A stretch of DNA of 64,000 bases from NCBI RefSeq assembly GCF_029784165.1, contig NC_073696.1:262366494-262430493 (forward strand), given 5' to 3'. The notes beneath the pieces were generated by a model. That model was not told the origin of the DNA. It did not search any database and saw nothing but the letters and a program-made list of their open reading frames with translations. This DNA comes from Wyeomyia smithii (taxonomy: Eukaryota; Arthropoda; Insecta; Diptera; Culicidae). The position numbers were made by a program, and so were the translations under genes. Below are positions 45,795 to 57,841 of this stretch, one piece after another; within the stretch, counting starts at the first letter, position 1; every line of letters starts with the position of its first letter.

Positions 45795-46500
45795 ATAGTC
45801 TAATAAACAGGCAGAGCGCTGGAAATGAGGAAGGTGGGGAATATTGATCGAAAACTTCTATATTAAGTAATTCCATGTAAGTTTTATCGACTTGATAGTA
45901 TAAGGCCGAGCATTGTCATGCAGTAGAATCACATTTTCGGGCCTCTGCTCGTATTGTGGCAGGCTCAATCGCATAAATTTAAGTCCATACCGTTTCCTAG
46001 TGATGACTTCGTTCGGTTTCAACGACTGATAATAAATAACACCCTGTTCTCACTAAATACTCAGCATAATCTCCACAGCGTATATGTTCGCCTATTTTTC
46101 ACCATTCGTCACGATGCGGCGAAGAAACACCTTTCTTTTTTGCCCTGGAACATTTGTTCATAGGCGAAAAACGGATGTCCTTTGGCTTTAATTAATCAGG
46201 AACTCAAATTTCTCGTTTTTGAATTGCTTTCAAAGCATACATTCGCTTGGAAACGACTTGAAAGGTAATACCGAAGCGAGTCGTTACGGCGTCTAGCATG
46301 AGCCCTCATCAAGCGATTCCTCCAGTCCAGCGTCTCCGAAGGCTTTTGGACAGTTGTCAACATCGAAATCATCGTCTTTCAAGCGACGGAAACCATCACG
46401 ACACGTTGTTTCACTTTAAGCAGCATTTCCGTAACCTTTTTTCAACTCTCTATGCGTTCAACCGTAGTTTTTTTTTTTGTTTAAATGTGAAAAGTTACGC
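45795..46500 (-). pseudogene. Mariner transposase relic (irritans/Mos-like type)
   Basis: Reading the minus strand with frame corrections gives CRDGFRRLKDDDFDVDNCP near the N-terminus, QKRKVFLRRIVTNGEK before the first catalytic Asp region, and then VITRKRYGLKFMRL. VILLHDNARPYT is the HDNARP second catalytic motif and is followed by IKSIKLTWN. Several stops are present. This is a different mariner lineage from the relics on either side. Confidence 0.65.
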
Positions 46501-46764
46501 TTCTTATAAATGCCAACTTTTCGGCACAAAATTAGACATTTTCATACAACTAAATGGTATAACGCCACAATAAAATCACTACCGTGTCAAAGCGGTTTGT
46601 TCATCGTATGTGTCAGATTGGTTTATCACGCTTTATATATGTCAAAATTAAAAAGAAATGAGCTTTTTTCGGATGGCGATAAAAAACTAAGACAGATAAT
46701 TGAATTTGATAAGTTTCCCATGGAAGGTTATTAGATTAGCTAACTTGCAAATAAATTCTACGCC

Positions 46765-47268
46765 CTAGCGAACGGCCTTCCGGCAGTTGACCGGAATATT
46801 CGTCATGGCGGACGATAACATGCGTGTAGGTTTTTTTTTTGATTTCTGTTTTTTCTTGATGGGCGACTCAACTTCCGGCAGGCACTTCGTACTATAAATT
46901 TTCCCGTTCGCCCTGCCAGTCGTTGCCATCCAGGGTGAGGTCTCTTCGTCCATCACCACTGCCACGTCGCGATTCACCGGGAAAATCGACTCGACCATCT
47001 TATTCAGCCGCTGCGTCATTGCTTGCAGCTCCGAAACCAGTGAACACGGGACTGCCGCTTCCTGACACATATGTTCCATGTTCGCCAGGTACTTTTCCAC
47101 TGTTTGGCCAGCTGTACCGACCTCCCGGCCAAGCGCAGGCCGCGATATAACTACTTTTTCCTCGCCCTTCGTGTTTAGCATCATTTGGAGCTCCTTGGCG
47201 CTCAGAGTTGTCGGCCGTCCGGGAACGGACTTTTGGTCAATGCTCTGATTGTTGTACAATAGTGCCAA
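46765..47268 (-). pseudogene. Mariner-like transposase relic (second copy of the 8373-9063 family), 3' part
   Basis: A 171-codon minus-strand frame: GRPTTLSAKELQMMLNTKG, SRPALGREVGTAGQTVEKYL, FPVNRDVAVVMDEET (first catalytic Asp region), then a deletion to GKIYSTKCLPEVESPIK and IPVNCRKAVR at the C-terminus. The N-terminal continuation lies beyond the MITE at 47269-47736. Confidence 0.65.
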
Positions 47269-47736
47269 GGGGTCATCCACAAATTATGTAAGGAGAGGGG
47301 GTATATGGGGAGAGGGGGATTCGAGAAAATCTTACGTACGGTTGAAAAATTTAAAACATAAACAAAACTTACAAAATAAAAAAATAAATAATTGAATTAT
47401 TTCTCGCTGAGATCCTAAGAGTTGAACCTTGGAAAAGCGTGAATTCATCTTATCTGAATGATTATATTATTATGTACTTTACTTCGTATACTTAATTCTC
47501 AGTTTTATTAACATTATCATGATTTAACTGAATTGGTTAACTTGTTTTGTTTATATTCTTAATGAATGCGCCATAAGTTAAAAAAAATCTTTAAAAAAAA
47601 AATTTCAAGAAAAAAAATCTTACTTAAGATTCGTGGGGAAAAATCCGATAATGCGTGATCTTGCTAAGCCTTATTATGCGGGGAGGGTGGGTTGAAAATT
47701 TCGAAAGAAGTCCTTACGTAATTTGTGGATGACGCC
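47269..47736. mobile_element. MITE inserted into the mariner relic
   Basis: GTCATCCACAAATTATGTAA at the left and TTACGTAATTTGTGGATGAC at the right are inverted repeats with one mismatch. Paired G-rich tracts lie just inside (GGAGAGGGGG at 47291; GGGGAGGGTGG at 47680). The element separates two parts of one mariner copy, which shows nested insertion. Confidence 0.65.
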
Positions 47737-47960
47737 CAAGATGTTGTAGATGCCGGAACAGATATATCCGGTGTCCACAGAGTGTTGCGCCTTGCCCGTT
47801 TTCGACGCGGCGGGGTACTGTTTTTTGCCCGTGCACTCTTCTGAACAGCGTAGCTTCACTGTTTCGCCATCACGGTTAGAGTTCGGCTGATAGAGCTGTC
47901 ATTTATTTCTGCTGCCTCATGAGTTACTATGACTGATGCTGCATGTGTAGTTTCGTCAGT
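47737..47960 (-). pseudogene. Mariner-like relic, 5' part
   Basis: The minus-strand frame KKQYPAASKTGKAQHSVDTG and the terminal region with GAGTTACTATGACTGATGC match 10566-10800, the corresponding part of the other copy. Confidence 0.5.
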
Positions 47961-48069
47961 GCGTGTTGGTAAACCCTTGAAAAATCGGCCATTTTTGTCC
48001 ATTTTTGCAAACGTTATATACCATTACAGCTGTTACCTGTTTTTTTTTTATTCTCGTTTATTTTCCGTC

Positions 48070-48390
48070 GGTCTAGTTCCGCCACTGTTGTGGCCAATCA
48101 CCGACGCCCAGGGAGGCGACTCCACACCCAGGACCCTAACTCACGACCCGTTTATTAACGGACCGGCGCCAACGGCTTTACTTCCTCATGCGATGGAAGG
48201 CGTGATCCCAGAGATTTTTCGCCTCAGAAAATCTCCCGGTGTCGGCTAGGATTGAATCTAGACCAGTTGGGTTGGTTGTGAGTGGATCACGCCACCTCAC
48301 AACCATCGACACCTATGTCGGCGGTGGGATTCGAACCCAGGCGTCGAGCGTGGTTGACGGAGACGTTACCAACCACACTAGGCCCCCGCT
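48070..48390 (-). repeat. tRNA-derived SINE
   Basis: On the minus strand: A-box-like TAGTGTGGTTGG (about 48370-48381) and a perfect B-box GGGTTCGAATCCC (48326-48338), at tRNA spacing. A ~230-bp body follows, ending near 48070. Different body and head from the SINE at 24480-24690. Confidence 0.7.
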
Positions 48391-48719
48391 CGTGTTACCT
48401 GTTATACCAATTGTTTTGCAGTGAAAATTGTATTGACGCATTATGCGATTTATGGGGCCATTTTTGCATAATTTGTTCTGCACTGTTTTTTTTAAGGTTT
48501 TCTTGTTCTCAAATGTCACGTTGGTGTATAAGAGCTTTTTTAGGCTTTAGAGTCAGTACACAATCGCTTACATTAATTAGGACTACTGTTGTATGACCCA
48601 TATTTGATTTGGTATTAGTCAAATATCCTGTCACAATTAAGGTGAGATGGACATTGGTTGACATAATCCCGATCCCTGCTAGGATCGACTCGTTTTATGA
48701 AGTCTAACATTCTATTTTC

Positions 48720-49900
48720 GAATTTGATTTTCTATGATTGAACAATGATGGCAGAGTTTATGTTCAGTAGTTTCAGTTTCAGATTGGAAAAACTACATTC
48801 TGTTGAGTGAGTTTTTTCAATTTTATTAGGGTGATACCTACTCGGGCAACCGGCTAACAGACCCGTTATTACCCGAAGTTCTTTTTTATTGGGATGAAGT
48901 AAGATCCGGGCTTTTCCTGCAATCGGTTTGATAAATCTTTTCGCTTGTCTGTATGTATTCGTAGTGTTCCAGCTTGATTTTACCATGGACACTTCTCAGA
49001 TTCCAAACTCAGTCCTCAGAGCACATGAAGGGACTCCACAGAATGGTTCCGGACAAATAAAATTTGATGCTGAACATTCTCTTGCTAGGCCGTCGGCTTT
49101 TCTATTTCCTTTAATGCTACAATGGCCGGGCACCCAGTATAAAATGACTTCGTTTCTACTGGCTAATTGTCTGAAATGAAGAATGCATCCTCGATTAACA
49201 TGTAAAAGCTTCAAGTGCATTTAAACCTTGACTGCCAGAAAATATGCAGTTTTTTGCAAATTTGTTTAATGATATGTACATGTGTAAGGGTAGCATGTGG
49301 CTGCTATGGCTACATCGTCCGCGTAGCCAAACACCTCATACCCTAGCTCTGGTAGCCTTCCAAGAAGGTCATCTACAACTAAGGACCACAATAAGGGCGA
49401 AAACAGTTCTCCTTGGGGACATCCCGACCTGATATTAAGTTGCGCACCTCCAAGATCAGCAAAGATTCCTCGGTTTTTTGGCATCGTCATTGACAATTCA
49501 ATTAGGTACATAGTTATCCAGGCCTCTTGCTTCCGTTGCGGAACTTATTGAGCTATAGGATGCATTATTCAATGCTCATTCAATATCAACAAAAGCAACC
49601 AAAGCTATTCCTTTAGCTTGAAGCAATTTCTCGATTATACTAACTACTTCTAGATTCAACTGATTGGTAAGCAAATTGGTTTTTACCCAATGAAAACTTC
49701 ACCAAGCTTGTTGAATTGATAAAGTCGTCCAAAATTTTTTCCATAGTCTTTAAAAGAAGAGATAAAAGACTCATGGGTCTAACGGCTTTGGGAGTCGTTT
49801 TGTCTCTTTTCCACACTTTTGCAATAAAGCCAATTCGAACTTGTCTCCAGGCATGGCAGAGGAAATGCAGTCGAAATCAAGTTGCGAAGGAATTATTTTT
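48720..49900 (-). pseudogene. Non-LTR retrotransposon relic with RT and RNase H
   Basis: Reading right to left: RT piece (49266-49511) RSGCPQGELFSPLLWSLVVD with FGYADDVAIA; then the RNase H domain (48996-49220) VILYWVPGHCSIKGNRKADG followed by LAREC; then the tail (48732-48992) TYRQAKRFI and ELRVITGLLAGC. RNase H after RT points to the LOA/I/R1-type groups, not Jockey. Frames are broken and much of the RT is absent or degraded. Confidence 0.7.
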
Positions 49901-51599
49901 CGATAGATTCAAAAAAAAAACGAAAATTGTGGCTGAAACGCTTAACAAAGCCCAGCATTGTTATAATGTTTTGCAATAGCTAGCTTGGTGTCTAAGATCA
50001 CTCCTTCATTTCTATCTATTTGATATTCCAGAGATGTTACACTTTGTCGTGTATACGCCTAAGCTTTAAGGTGCTTTTAAGACTTCATGTTGAGAGAGTT
50101 GATTGACAGATACATAGCTAGAAAAGTTATGGTTGCGGTTTCTTTCGGAGAATGTATTGAAAACTTTTTAAAAGAAGTTTGCAAAAAGATGAGTTTTCAT
50201 CAAAACGCATTCGTGGATTACTACAAATTTGAGTTGGCTACAAATGTCTAGGTAATTTTGCAAATTGTGTCTTTGACGTACAATTTGTGTGCTATTGCTT
50301 TCGATTTATCATTTTTTTTCAGTTGAACGCGCTATTGGTAAATAGCGAAAACTGAGTTGCGCACCTGAAAATAATTAACTTGGAATCAGAGCTAGAAGGG
50401 GGAGATATATAATGACAAAAAAAGCGGAACAGTCTGATAGTTTAAGATTATATTTGAAGACCTTATCTATGACCTTCATGGCGAATAAAATTAGCACAAA
50501 AAATCGAAGAGGACTATCCTTAGAGCGATGGAAAATTTAAAGAATCCGGTCAATAAGTGGGTGGTAATTCAGAAATTGATAAAATCAGCTCTTGAAGCGC
50601 ACTGAGAAAATGGGACGATTTGTGATACAAATATCTAGAAAGTATAAAACTACGTATTGGCTTGTAAACAGCATATTTTGAAACTTTGGTGAGTTTCTAA
50701 TATCAGTGTCAAAAAAATAATTGGTTGTCTACCAAAAGATCTAGTCAAAATTGTGTAAACTGAGACGGTAGAAATAGTTATAATTTCAAATAATGCGCTA
50801 AAAATCAAGCAAAAACATATAATAAATACAATCTCACCCGTTTCGTGTGTTTATTGTAAATAGCACCGATGATCAATCCAAACAGATTACTTATCGAACT
50901 CGTAATCTCAAATTGGCTAAAAGTTCCAAAACTTCTCAAGGGGTCGATGATAAAAAGGTTCACCAGCTACTAAAATGCTCAAATATTTACTAAACATTCT
51001 TTCTTATCTTGGCTGTATCAATCTCTGCACGACGGACTGAATCACCGAAAAGTACATTTGACACAGGTTCACTCGGTTCAATGATAACACTGGTTATCAA
51101 AAGCGAAAAACTACTGCTTCAAAATTCAAAACACCCTAGAAAGATTATAACTTTTCAATCATTCCTGAAAAAATTGGATGCCTCTTGCCATTGTAAAAAC
51201 GCATCAATTTACGTCAAAGTGTCGCAAAGTAATCGTTCATCGGTTTCGTCGCTTTAACTATATGTTTACGAGAAAACCCATTCAAGTCTCTGAAAAAAGT
51301 TAGTGGCTAGGGGCCCCAAAATTCACAGAAACGCTAGAAAATCGCTAAAAGAATCTTTCATTTTTTCCAGTTTGAGCTCAAAGACCACACCTGTATTGAC
51401 CAGTGTAATCTTATAAACTTTCTAACGCGAAGATAAGACGCTCAGTCGTTCGATGGTAAAGTGCAGAACAAGTTCCAAAACCGGCAATCAAATCTATCAA
51501 TATCGCGTAACTTGAGGCTGAATTAGAAGCTCAGTCAGATAAGCGGGTTGGCGTGAATATAACAGAAATATGAGTTGACTTTAAATCAGTTCCACCGAA
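49901..51599. other. AT-rich region upstream of the sugar transporter, nothing recognised
   Basis: No repeat ends or genes recognised. The transporter promoter presumably lies here, but no core motif stood out. Confidence 0.4.
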
Positions 51600-53286
51600 A
51601 TGGCAGGGTCTAAGCGGCAGTTGGGTGCGATTTCAGGCGGTTTGTATTACTTTGTGTTGTTATAGCCACATCATTTTTACCCGAGTTCTTTCACCGGCTG
51701 CCCATTGATTTTTAGGGCTGCTGCTCACGTTTTGCGGTGGGATACACATAGGATGGAGTGTCGTTCACCTGAACATGTCCGGGAATGGCTGGGCTGTAGA
51801 AATAAATGAGCAGGAGTACAGATTTGCCATAGTGGCGTTCTTCACCGGAGTCGGTACCATGCTAGGGATCTTGGGACAAGTTAAAGATTTTCTCTCGAAC
51901 CGAACGTGGCTGGTGAGGCAAAATGTCGTTGAATGAGAGAGATGATTAGGATATAAACTTAAAATGTTTTAGATGATAGCCGTCTCCTTCACTCTGATAA
52001 ATGGAATTATTTTCACCGCCATACCAATAGATTATACCGCCATCGTTGCAACGAGAATTATCGCAGGTAACGTTTCAAGTTTATTTTTTACTCATCTGTT
52101 TCATTTTATATTCACATTTCTTTATCAAATTTGTCATTTATAATATTTTCGACTCTCACAGGTTTCGGGCACGGAATCGCACATGTCATAATGACCATTT
52201 ACATCGGAGAAATTGCCTCCAAACAATTTCGTACCAAGTTCATAGCTATGCTTACAGCTTCTATCATAGCTGGGATAACCAGTAAGTTCTTACTTATTAT
52301 ACATATAAAATTGAAATGATAATGAGTCAAATATTCTCCTTCCAGCATTCACGCTAATATCAATGGTAACAACGGATGCAACGTATCTCGAAGAACCAGC
52401 AATGCATCCTAATCGAGCCTTGGGGATAATTATCATGCCTTTGAGCTGTGCTGCATGTGTTCTAATCTATTTCTTAATGGTGGAGTCGCCCATTCATTTA
52501 CTGTCACAGGCGGAGTATAAGCCTGCACTTAACAATTTAAAAATACTTCGCGATGAATTAGAGGAATCAACACGTACGAGTGAAGAATTCGAAGACATGA
52601 AACTACTAACTGGAACCGCCAACAGTAGTCTGATGGCGAAGATGTTTTACAACGAAGGAAACATGAAGGCGTTTTCAAATTGCTTAACGATGAAGTTAGC
52701 GAACCTCCTTATTTTTAACTATTCCATGAATAAGGCGAAGATGGAATATATGTCGGCCATGTTTGATACAACAAATGTCAGTTTAAGTTGGGCCCCATCT
52801 ATTTTGATGCTCAGTAAGCTTTTCGCCGCCTTGGTTACCATATTTTCCATCGACCTTTTGCCACGACGATTTCAGTACACAATTTCGGCTACGGTTACGG
52901 GTTCATTTTTGTTAGCATTCGGAATTGTGTTGGCAATCAGTGATTATGTAGAGCCTTGGATAGCCCCCTTCCTGTACATCACGGCTGAAGTTTTCACTGC
53001 TCTGGGCATGTTACCGATTTCGGAAATTCAAATATCGGAAGCTTTCCCCCCGCTCAAGAAAGCGATGTCGGTTGTAGGGGTGCTCATATGCGAATACGTT
53101 GGACATATTGTTGTGTTTATTATTTATTTTAATACACCGAGCACCCCGGAAGGTGTCTACATTGAAACAATTGTGCTGGCCAGTGTTATACTACTGAAAA
53201 GCTTTCTAGCGTTTTTCACCATTCCAGATACGAGAAACACAACGCTCCGGGAAGCACTGCAGCTGTTGTCGAAATCCAAACGTTAG
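51600..53286 (+). CDS. Major-facilitator sugar transporter-like protein, divergent
   Basis: Five exons: 51600-51639, 51716-51912, 51973-52066, 52162-52281 and 52346-53286. All have GT..AG introns of 60-95 bp; the total is 1392 nt including TAG, 463 residues. The ATG at 51600 is followed by MAGSKRQLGAISGGLLLTFC, the usual start of insect sugar porters entering the first membrane helix. Hydrophobic helices continue throughout (for example GHGIAHVIMTIYIGEIAS, the helix 4 signature region). The family places these proteins in the plasma membrane moving hexoses or trehalose. Hallmarks are degenerate: VESPIHLL for PESPxxL, DLLPRRF for D..GRR, IPDTRNTTL for PETKGxxL, and no QQxSGxN in helix 7. Substrate unknown; a regulatory or non-canonical role is possible. 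Confidence 0.88.
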
Positions 53287-53321
53287 GTTGCTAAGTTTCG
53301 ATTTTTGTTTAGCTAGTTTTT

Positions 53322-53327
53322 AATAAA
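53322..53327 (+). terminator. Poly(A) signal of the sugar transporter
   Basis: AATAAA 36 bases after the TAG stop. Confidence 0.65.
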
Positions 53328-53329
53328 GG

Positions 53330-54459
53330 TTAACAATTTTTGATTTTAATTTTGCGTTGAAAATTATTTTATCATTGGTGATTCAGGACTATTTTTTTTA
53401 GCTTTCTAGCTCTTTTAACTCTAGTTCACAAATTTTTCTCTCTGTAATGAAGCCGTCAATACTGGTTGTGCTGTATTCCACATTTCGTATTACCAGCAAT
53501 ATCACTATTGAAAGTAAGTGACATGATAATCATTGATACGTATGCTTCAAGCCTCGTTATTCCTGCAAATATCGCCAATTACAATTCGCTGAAAAAAGCC
53601 TCATTACGTTCCTTTGGTCAGTTTTCAGTTTTGAGGTCATCCAGGAATTATAATTCAGCGTGAAGTGAGGCGGGTAGGTAGAAAAAAGTTTTTGTTGGAA
53701 TTTCTTTGGAGTGTATTTTTTTATTTGTTCAGAAGATTTTCTATCTAAAAACTTATTTATTCAAAATATTTGCGACGACTTTTGTTAAATCTTTATTTGT
53801 TTTTAGGATGATTTTTTTCAGTGTTGGATCTCAAATTCAATTTTTCCGTTATTTTTCAGTGGAAGTTCAGCCAATTAGTTACTTAGAAGCCATCCTTTGA
53901 CAACTTTTCTTTAATTCTTGTCATAACCGTACATTCAGGACACAAAAAAGTTTTTTGTTGGATTTTTTTTTCCTTAAGTGTTTACTTAGGATTGTTCAAT
54001 AAAGTTCTAGGCAACTTGAGCATGAGCATGAAAGGTATCGACGCGAAGTCTCTAGATATTCGGTGACCCGGACATCTGGCTTTGAGCTTAACAGGTCGAC
54101 TAACGACGTTTCTTGTAAATTGTTCGTCTGTTCTTAAAAAGCGATTTCCTGATTTGAATCCGATTTAAAGCAGAAATAAACAATAGAGTGTTATTAGGGC
54201 GACGCACAGGTGTGAGTGGTATATCCTAGTGAAACGCAAAATGTTATACTACACTATGTGGACGATTTGAACTAACATATTATAGAGTTGGGTCACTACA
54301 TTTCGAAAACATTTATCTGAGCAGAACTCTCTCGGGCCGGAGACGCGTTTACACCGAAGCATTATGCACGACCGCTCAATCCACGCCTACCGACGGAGAC
54401 GCTCGGGAGCACGATATTTCACGCCGATTCTCTATTAGCTGTTATTATTAGCTGGCTAA
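53330..54459. other. Intergenic, nothing recognised
   Basis: Short AT-rich ORFs only, followed by a GC-richer 150 bp leading into the fold-back element. Confidence 0.4.
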
Positions 54460-55540
54460 TGACATACTGAGGCGTCAAATGAAGCGAAGCGTTGAGCGTT
54501 TGAGAAGCGGAATAAACAGAAGCGTTGGGTGAAGCTTCCTATGACATACTGGAGCGAGCGTCGCAAATGCGTTGTATTGTCATATTCCTAGATTTCAGTA
54601 GCGGTTTTGTTTGAAAGAAATATGAATTCGTCCAATTGAGATTTTTCTGCTTCTTCAAGCACGGTAAATTACGTTTTTAGTAAACATAGAGATTTTTTTA
54701 TGAAATAAAATAATATTACTGAAGTGAGTTGCGCTACAGACGTAGTAAAAAATATAAGAAATTATTCTGAATTTAAACCCGTTGACCCCGAGCAACGTTC
54801 AACTAGTTTTGACGCGCGTATACTTACGCGGTAATAACTTGTTCAGACTAATCCTTTTATTGCAAGGTGCCTTATATTTGCATTGTTTTGGTTTGGTAGT
54901 TGAAAAAAAGCAAATAGAAAACATTTTCGTTTACAAAATGTGAAAATGTTTAAAAAATGTTAGTGCAGTAATACCATGTACAGACTAAACCTGATATCGC
55001 CAGGTACTTTATATTCGCTTTATTTTGGTCTTAAATATAGAAAATATCGGGAAAAATTTTCAGGTAGTCAGGAAAATAACACTGGTATTTTTGATTGATA
55101 TTGCATGCCTAACATGCTGCACTTCTTAAGTCGCGAAACGCCAGTCGCTGAGTTACTAGCTGTGCTTACAGAGGTTATTAAAAACCTAAGAGATATCATA
55201 AACTAGTTGAACGTTACTGGGGGTCAGCGGGTTTAAAATTTAGAATAATTTCTTATATTTTTTACTACGTCTATAGCGCAACTGACTTCAGAAATATTAT
55301 TTTACTTTATAAGAAAAATCTCCTTTTACTCTTGAACGTGCTTGAAGAAGCAAACAAATCTTCATTGGACGAATTCATATTTCCTTTAAACGAAACCGCT
55401 GCTGGAATCTAGGAATATGACAACACAACGCATTTGCGATGCTCGCTCCAGTATGTCATAGGAAGCTTCACCCAACGCTTCTGTTTATTCTGCTTCTAAT
55501 ACGCTCAACGCTTCGCTTCATTTGACGCCTCAGTATGTCA
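54460..55540. mobile_element. Fold-back element, ~350-bp arms
   Basis: The left arm 54460-54809 begins TGACATACTGAGGCG. It is inverted in the right arm 55201-55540, which ends CGCCTCAGTATGTCA. Subterminal GAAGCGTTGAGCG and GAAGCGTTGGG motifs and a second GACATACTGGAGCGAGCG copy repeat within each arm. The ~390-bp loop contains a direct repeat of its own (about 54846-54900 and 54982-55034). No ORF. Confidence 0.7.
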
Positions 55541-56240
55541 GTAGCCTTAGCCATCGAAGCAGCTTTCGATGAACCAAACATGCCTCCGCTCGCACCGCTC
55601 GTACACGAAATAGTATAGGCAAGTTGTTTCTATTGTCGTTTTCGTTTTTGCGGTGTAGCTACCCCGCGGACTACACTTTGTCCTGTCACTGTTTTTTTTT
55701 TACATTTTCCGGACCATCCCGGACTACCCTTTTTCTGTCCCGGACAGTCCGCGCAAGAAACAGAGTGCAGTTTTGAAGATACCAACACATTCACACGTAT
55801 GTGTCAAAATCAAAAAAATGTGTCAAAATTGGTTTGCTTTGATTATCGTTCTTCGCGTGTCAAACATCAGGCTGAATTTTATTTATTTTATTTTGTTATT
55901 TTGTCATTTTTCAGTAAATTGGCAAATTTTTTGTACAGTTGCACAAACGCGATAAAAGACAATGGCTATAATGACCAAAACAAAAGTGACAGCTACCTCT
56001 GGTATTACGCACACCATTGCAACTGCTCGGAGTGTTTTTTTTTTCAGCTGCAAAGCGTAGTCCGGGACGGGATAGTCCTGCCGTAAAAACGAATTCGACA
56101 TATGATTACAAATGCCGCTCGCTCGGTTTCTGCCTCTCAGCAGATCGTGCCGTCGGCGGAGAATATGCACGCAAACAGAAAAGAGAATTTCTACTGCGAT
56201 GAATTCTCAGACTCTTCTTTGCATCCACTCACACTACCGT
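55541..56240. other. Intergenic, nothing recognised
   Basis: No domain in the overlapping short ORFs at 55773-56202. Confidence 0.4.
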
Positions 56241-56578
56241 ATCGAAAAGTCACCAACACAACACTACGATTTTAAAGCAGCCATTTGCTAGGCGACAAAT
56301 TGTTAGAAAACGGCAATGAAACTTTAATTTTCCAGATCGTTTTAATTAAAATTCACTTTTAATACACTGTTATTACACTGGAAACACTTTCAACCACAAT
56401 AACAACACGAAAGTTGTTATTGTGGTTGAAAGTGTTTCCAGTGTAATAACAGTGTATTAAAAGTGAATTTTAATTAAAACGATCTGGAAAATTAAAGTTT
56501 CATTGCCGTTTTCTAACAATTTGTCGCCTAGCAAATGGCTGCTTTAAAATCGTAGTGTTGTGTTGGTGACTTTTCGAT
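56241..56578. repeat. Perfect palindrome: 166-bp arms, 6-bp loop
   Basis: 56241-56406 is the exact reverse complement of 56413-56578 by base-by-base reading; the loop is ACGAAA at 56407-56412. Homology stops abruptly on both sides with a mismatch at 56240/56579. Non-coding. It could be a very young snap-back MITE, a recent inverted duplication, or an assembly/library hairpin artefact. Confidence 0.9.
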
Positions 56579-56694
56579 TCGGTGCTATAAATTGATTACC
56601 ACGAACGCAATATATAAAACGTCTACACACCTCGCCAGCGATCTCCAATTTTTTAAATAAAGTTCTAGGCAACTTGATCTTTAAAACTTCCATT

Positions 56695-56985
56695 GGAAAA
56701 AACTGAGATGACCGCAGAGATGCCAGATGTTTTTAAAAAATGTCTGCAACTGCTCGAAAAACAGGAAAAAAAATTGCTCGAAATCTGAAAAAATTCTAGT
56801 CTGTAAAAAGTCTGTAAAAATCTGCATACAATTTAAGAAAATCTGCGCAAATATAAGAAGACTCTGACAAAAATCTGCAGAAACCGTGGAAAAACTGCAA
56901 ATATCTGCAAATCAATGAATATCTGCACACGGACTCCAAAAATCTGCGTTTTTCAGACAAATCTGCACATTTGGTATCCCTGGAT
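56695..56985 (+). repeat. Interspersed repeat rich in TCTGCA(A/G) motifs, copy 1
   Basis: AGAGATGCCAGATG then repeated AATCTGCA/AATCTGTA motifs. The inverse copy at 61845-62030 shares GCAGAAACCGTGGAAAAACT and AATATAAGAAGACTCTGA. Confidence 0.6.
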
Positions 56986-57841
56986 GACCGGCTTTTTTTC
57001 TAGAAGTCTTCCATTGACAATGTTTGTCTATCTCTTGTCATTATTCAAATACAGGGGGTAGACAAAATGATTGAGACAGGCAGAATTTGGTCAATTTTTT
57101 AATGACCAGAACTTCACGAGAAATGAATCAATTTCGATGAAACAGGTTTAATTTTACTGGAAAACTATCCAAGTTTCCCAGTATTACTTAGAAACTTCAC
57201 GTGACCAATCTACATCGGAAATGTTTCGGGTACCGAACCTTGATTTTTGAACTGCCACGTCATCAATGTTGACAAAAAAGAGTCCATTGACTGCCAACAT
57301 CTGCTCGAGTTCAATGGACTGTAAACAGGTAAGGCAAATAGTTTGAAGGGCCCTTTTGTAAAAACCGCCCGGCATATGGTCTCTGTCACCGGTTCCATAA
57401 TAAAGTCTGTGACAATCGTGTCACAGCTAGAAGAAAGAAGAAGAAGGGCCCTTTTTGTCAACACAACAGAAAACAGCAGAGAAGGAGTATGATTGCTAAA
57501 AATGCTGGAAGTTTTATCTTTAGCGGAATAAAAAGAGGAATCAGTAATGGGTGACAAAGCAATTTTTCTTTTTAATGCTTCATTTGCTTTCTATCTTTGC
57601 TCTTAAAACATGACTGTAGTAATCAAACAAACCATAGTTCAATTTGAAACCTGAACTTGACTACCACAACATTGTCTACCGCTACTCTATCTCACTATGC
57701 GAGAACAAACCAAGCCAAGGGGTACATAACAAACCCTCTTTTTCATTGTAAAAATGCCAAGGACAATGTTTTTATTGTTCTATTGTTTATCGTTCCCGGA
57801 CAATGATGTTTAGTGTTAAATAGATGTATTTATAATACAAA
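56986..57841 (-). other. Region with unassigned minus-strand ORFs
   Basis: Overlapping minus frames 57184-57375 and 57210-57557 include CLTCLQSIELEQMLAVNGL, which is complex enough to be a degraded coding sequence, but I recognise no family. The rest is AT-rich. Confidence 0.25.

Noticed and set aside
48320..48381. Possible tRNA gene on the minus strand
   Set aside because: Perfect B-box but no convincing acceptor stem; embedded in a SINE body.
57210..57557. 115-codon minus-strand ORF as a gene
   Set aside because: No recognised domain, overlaps another frame, no splice or poly(A) support; kept only as an unassigned region.
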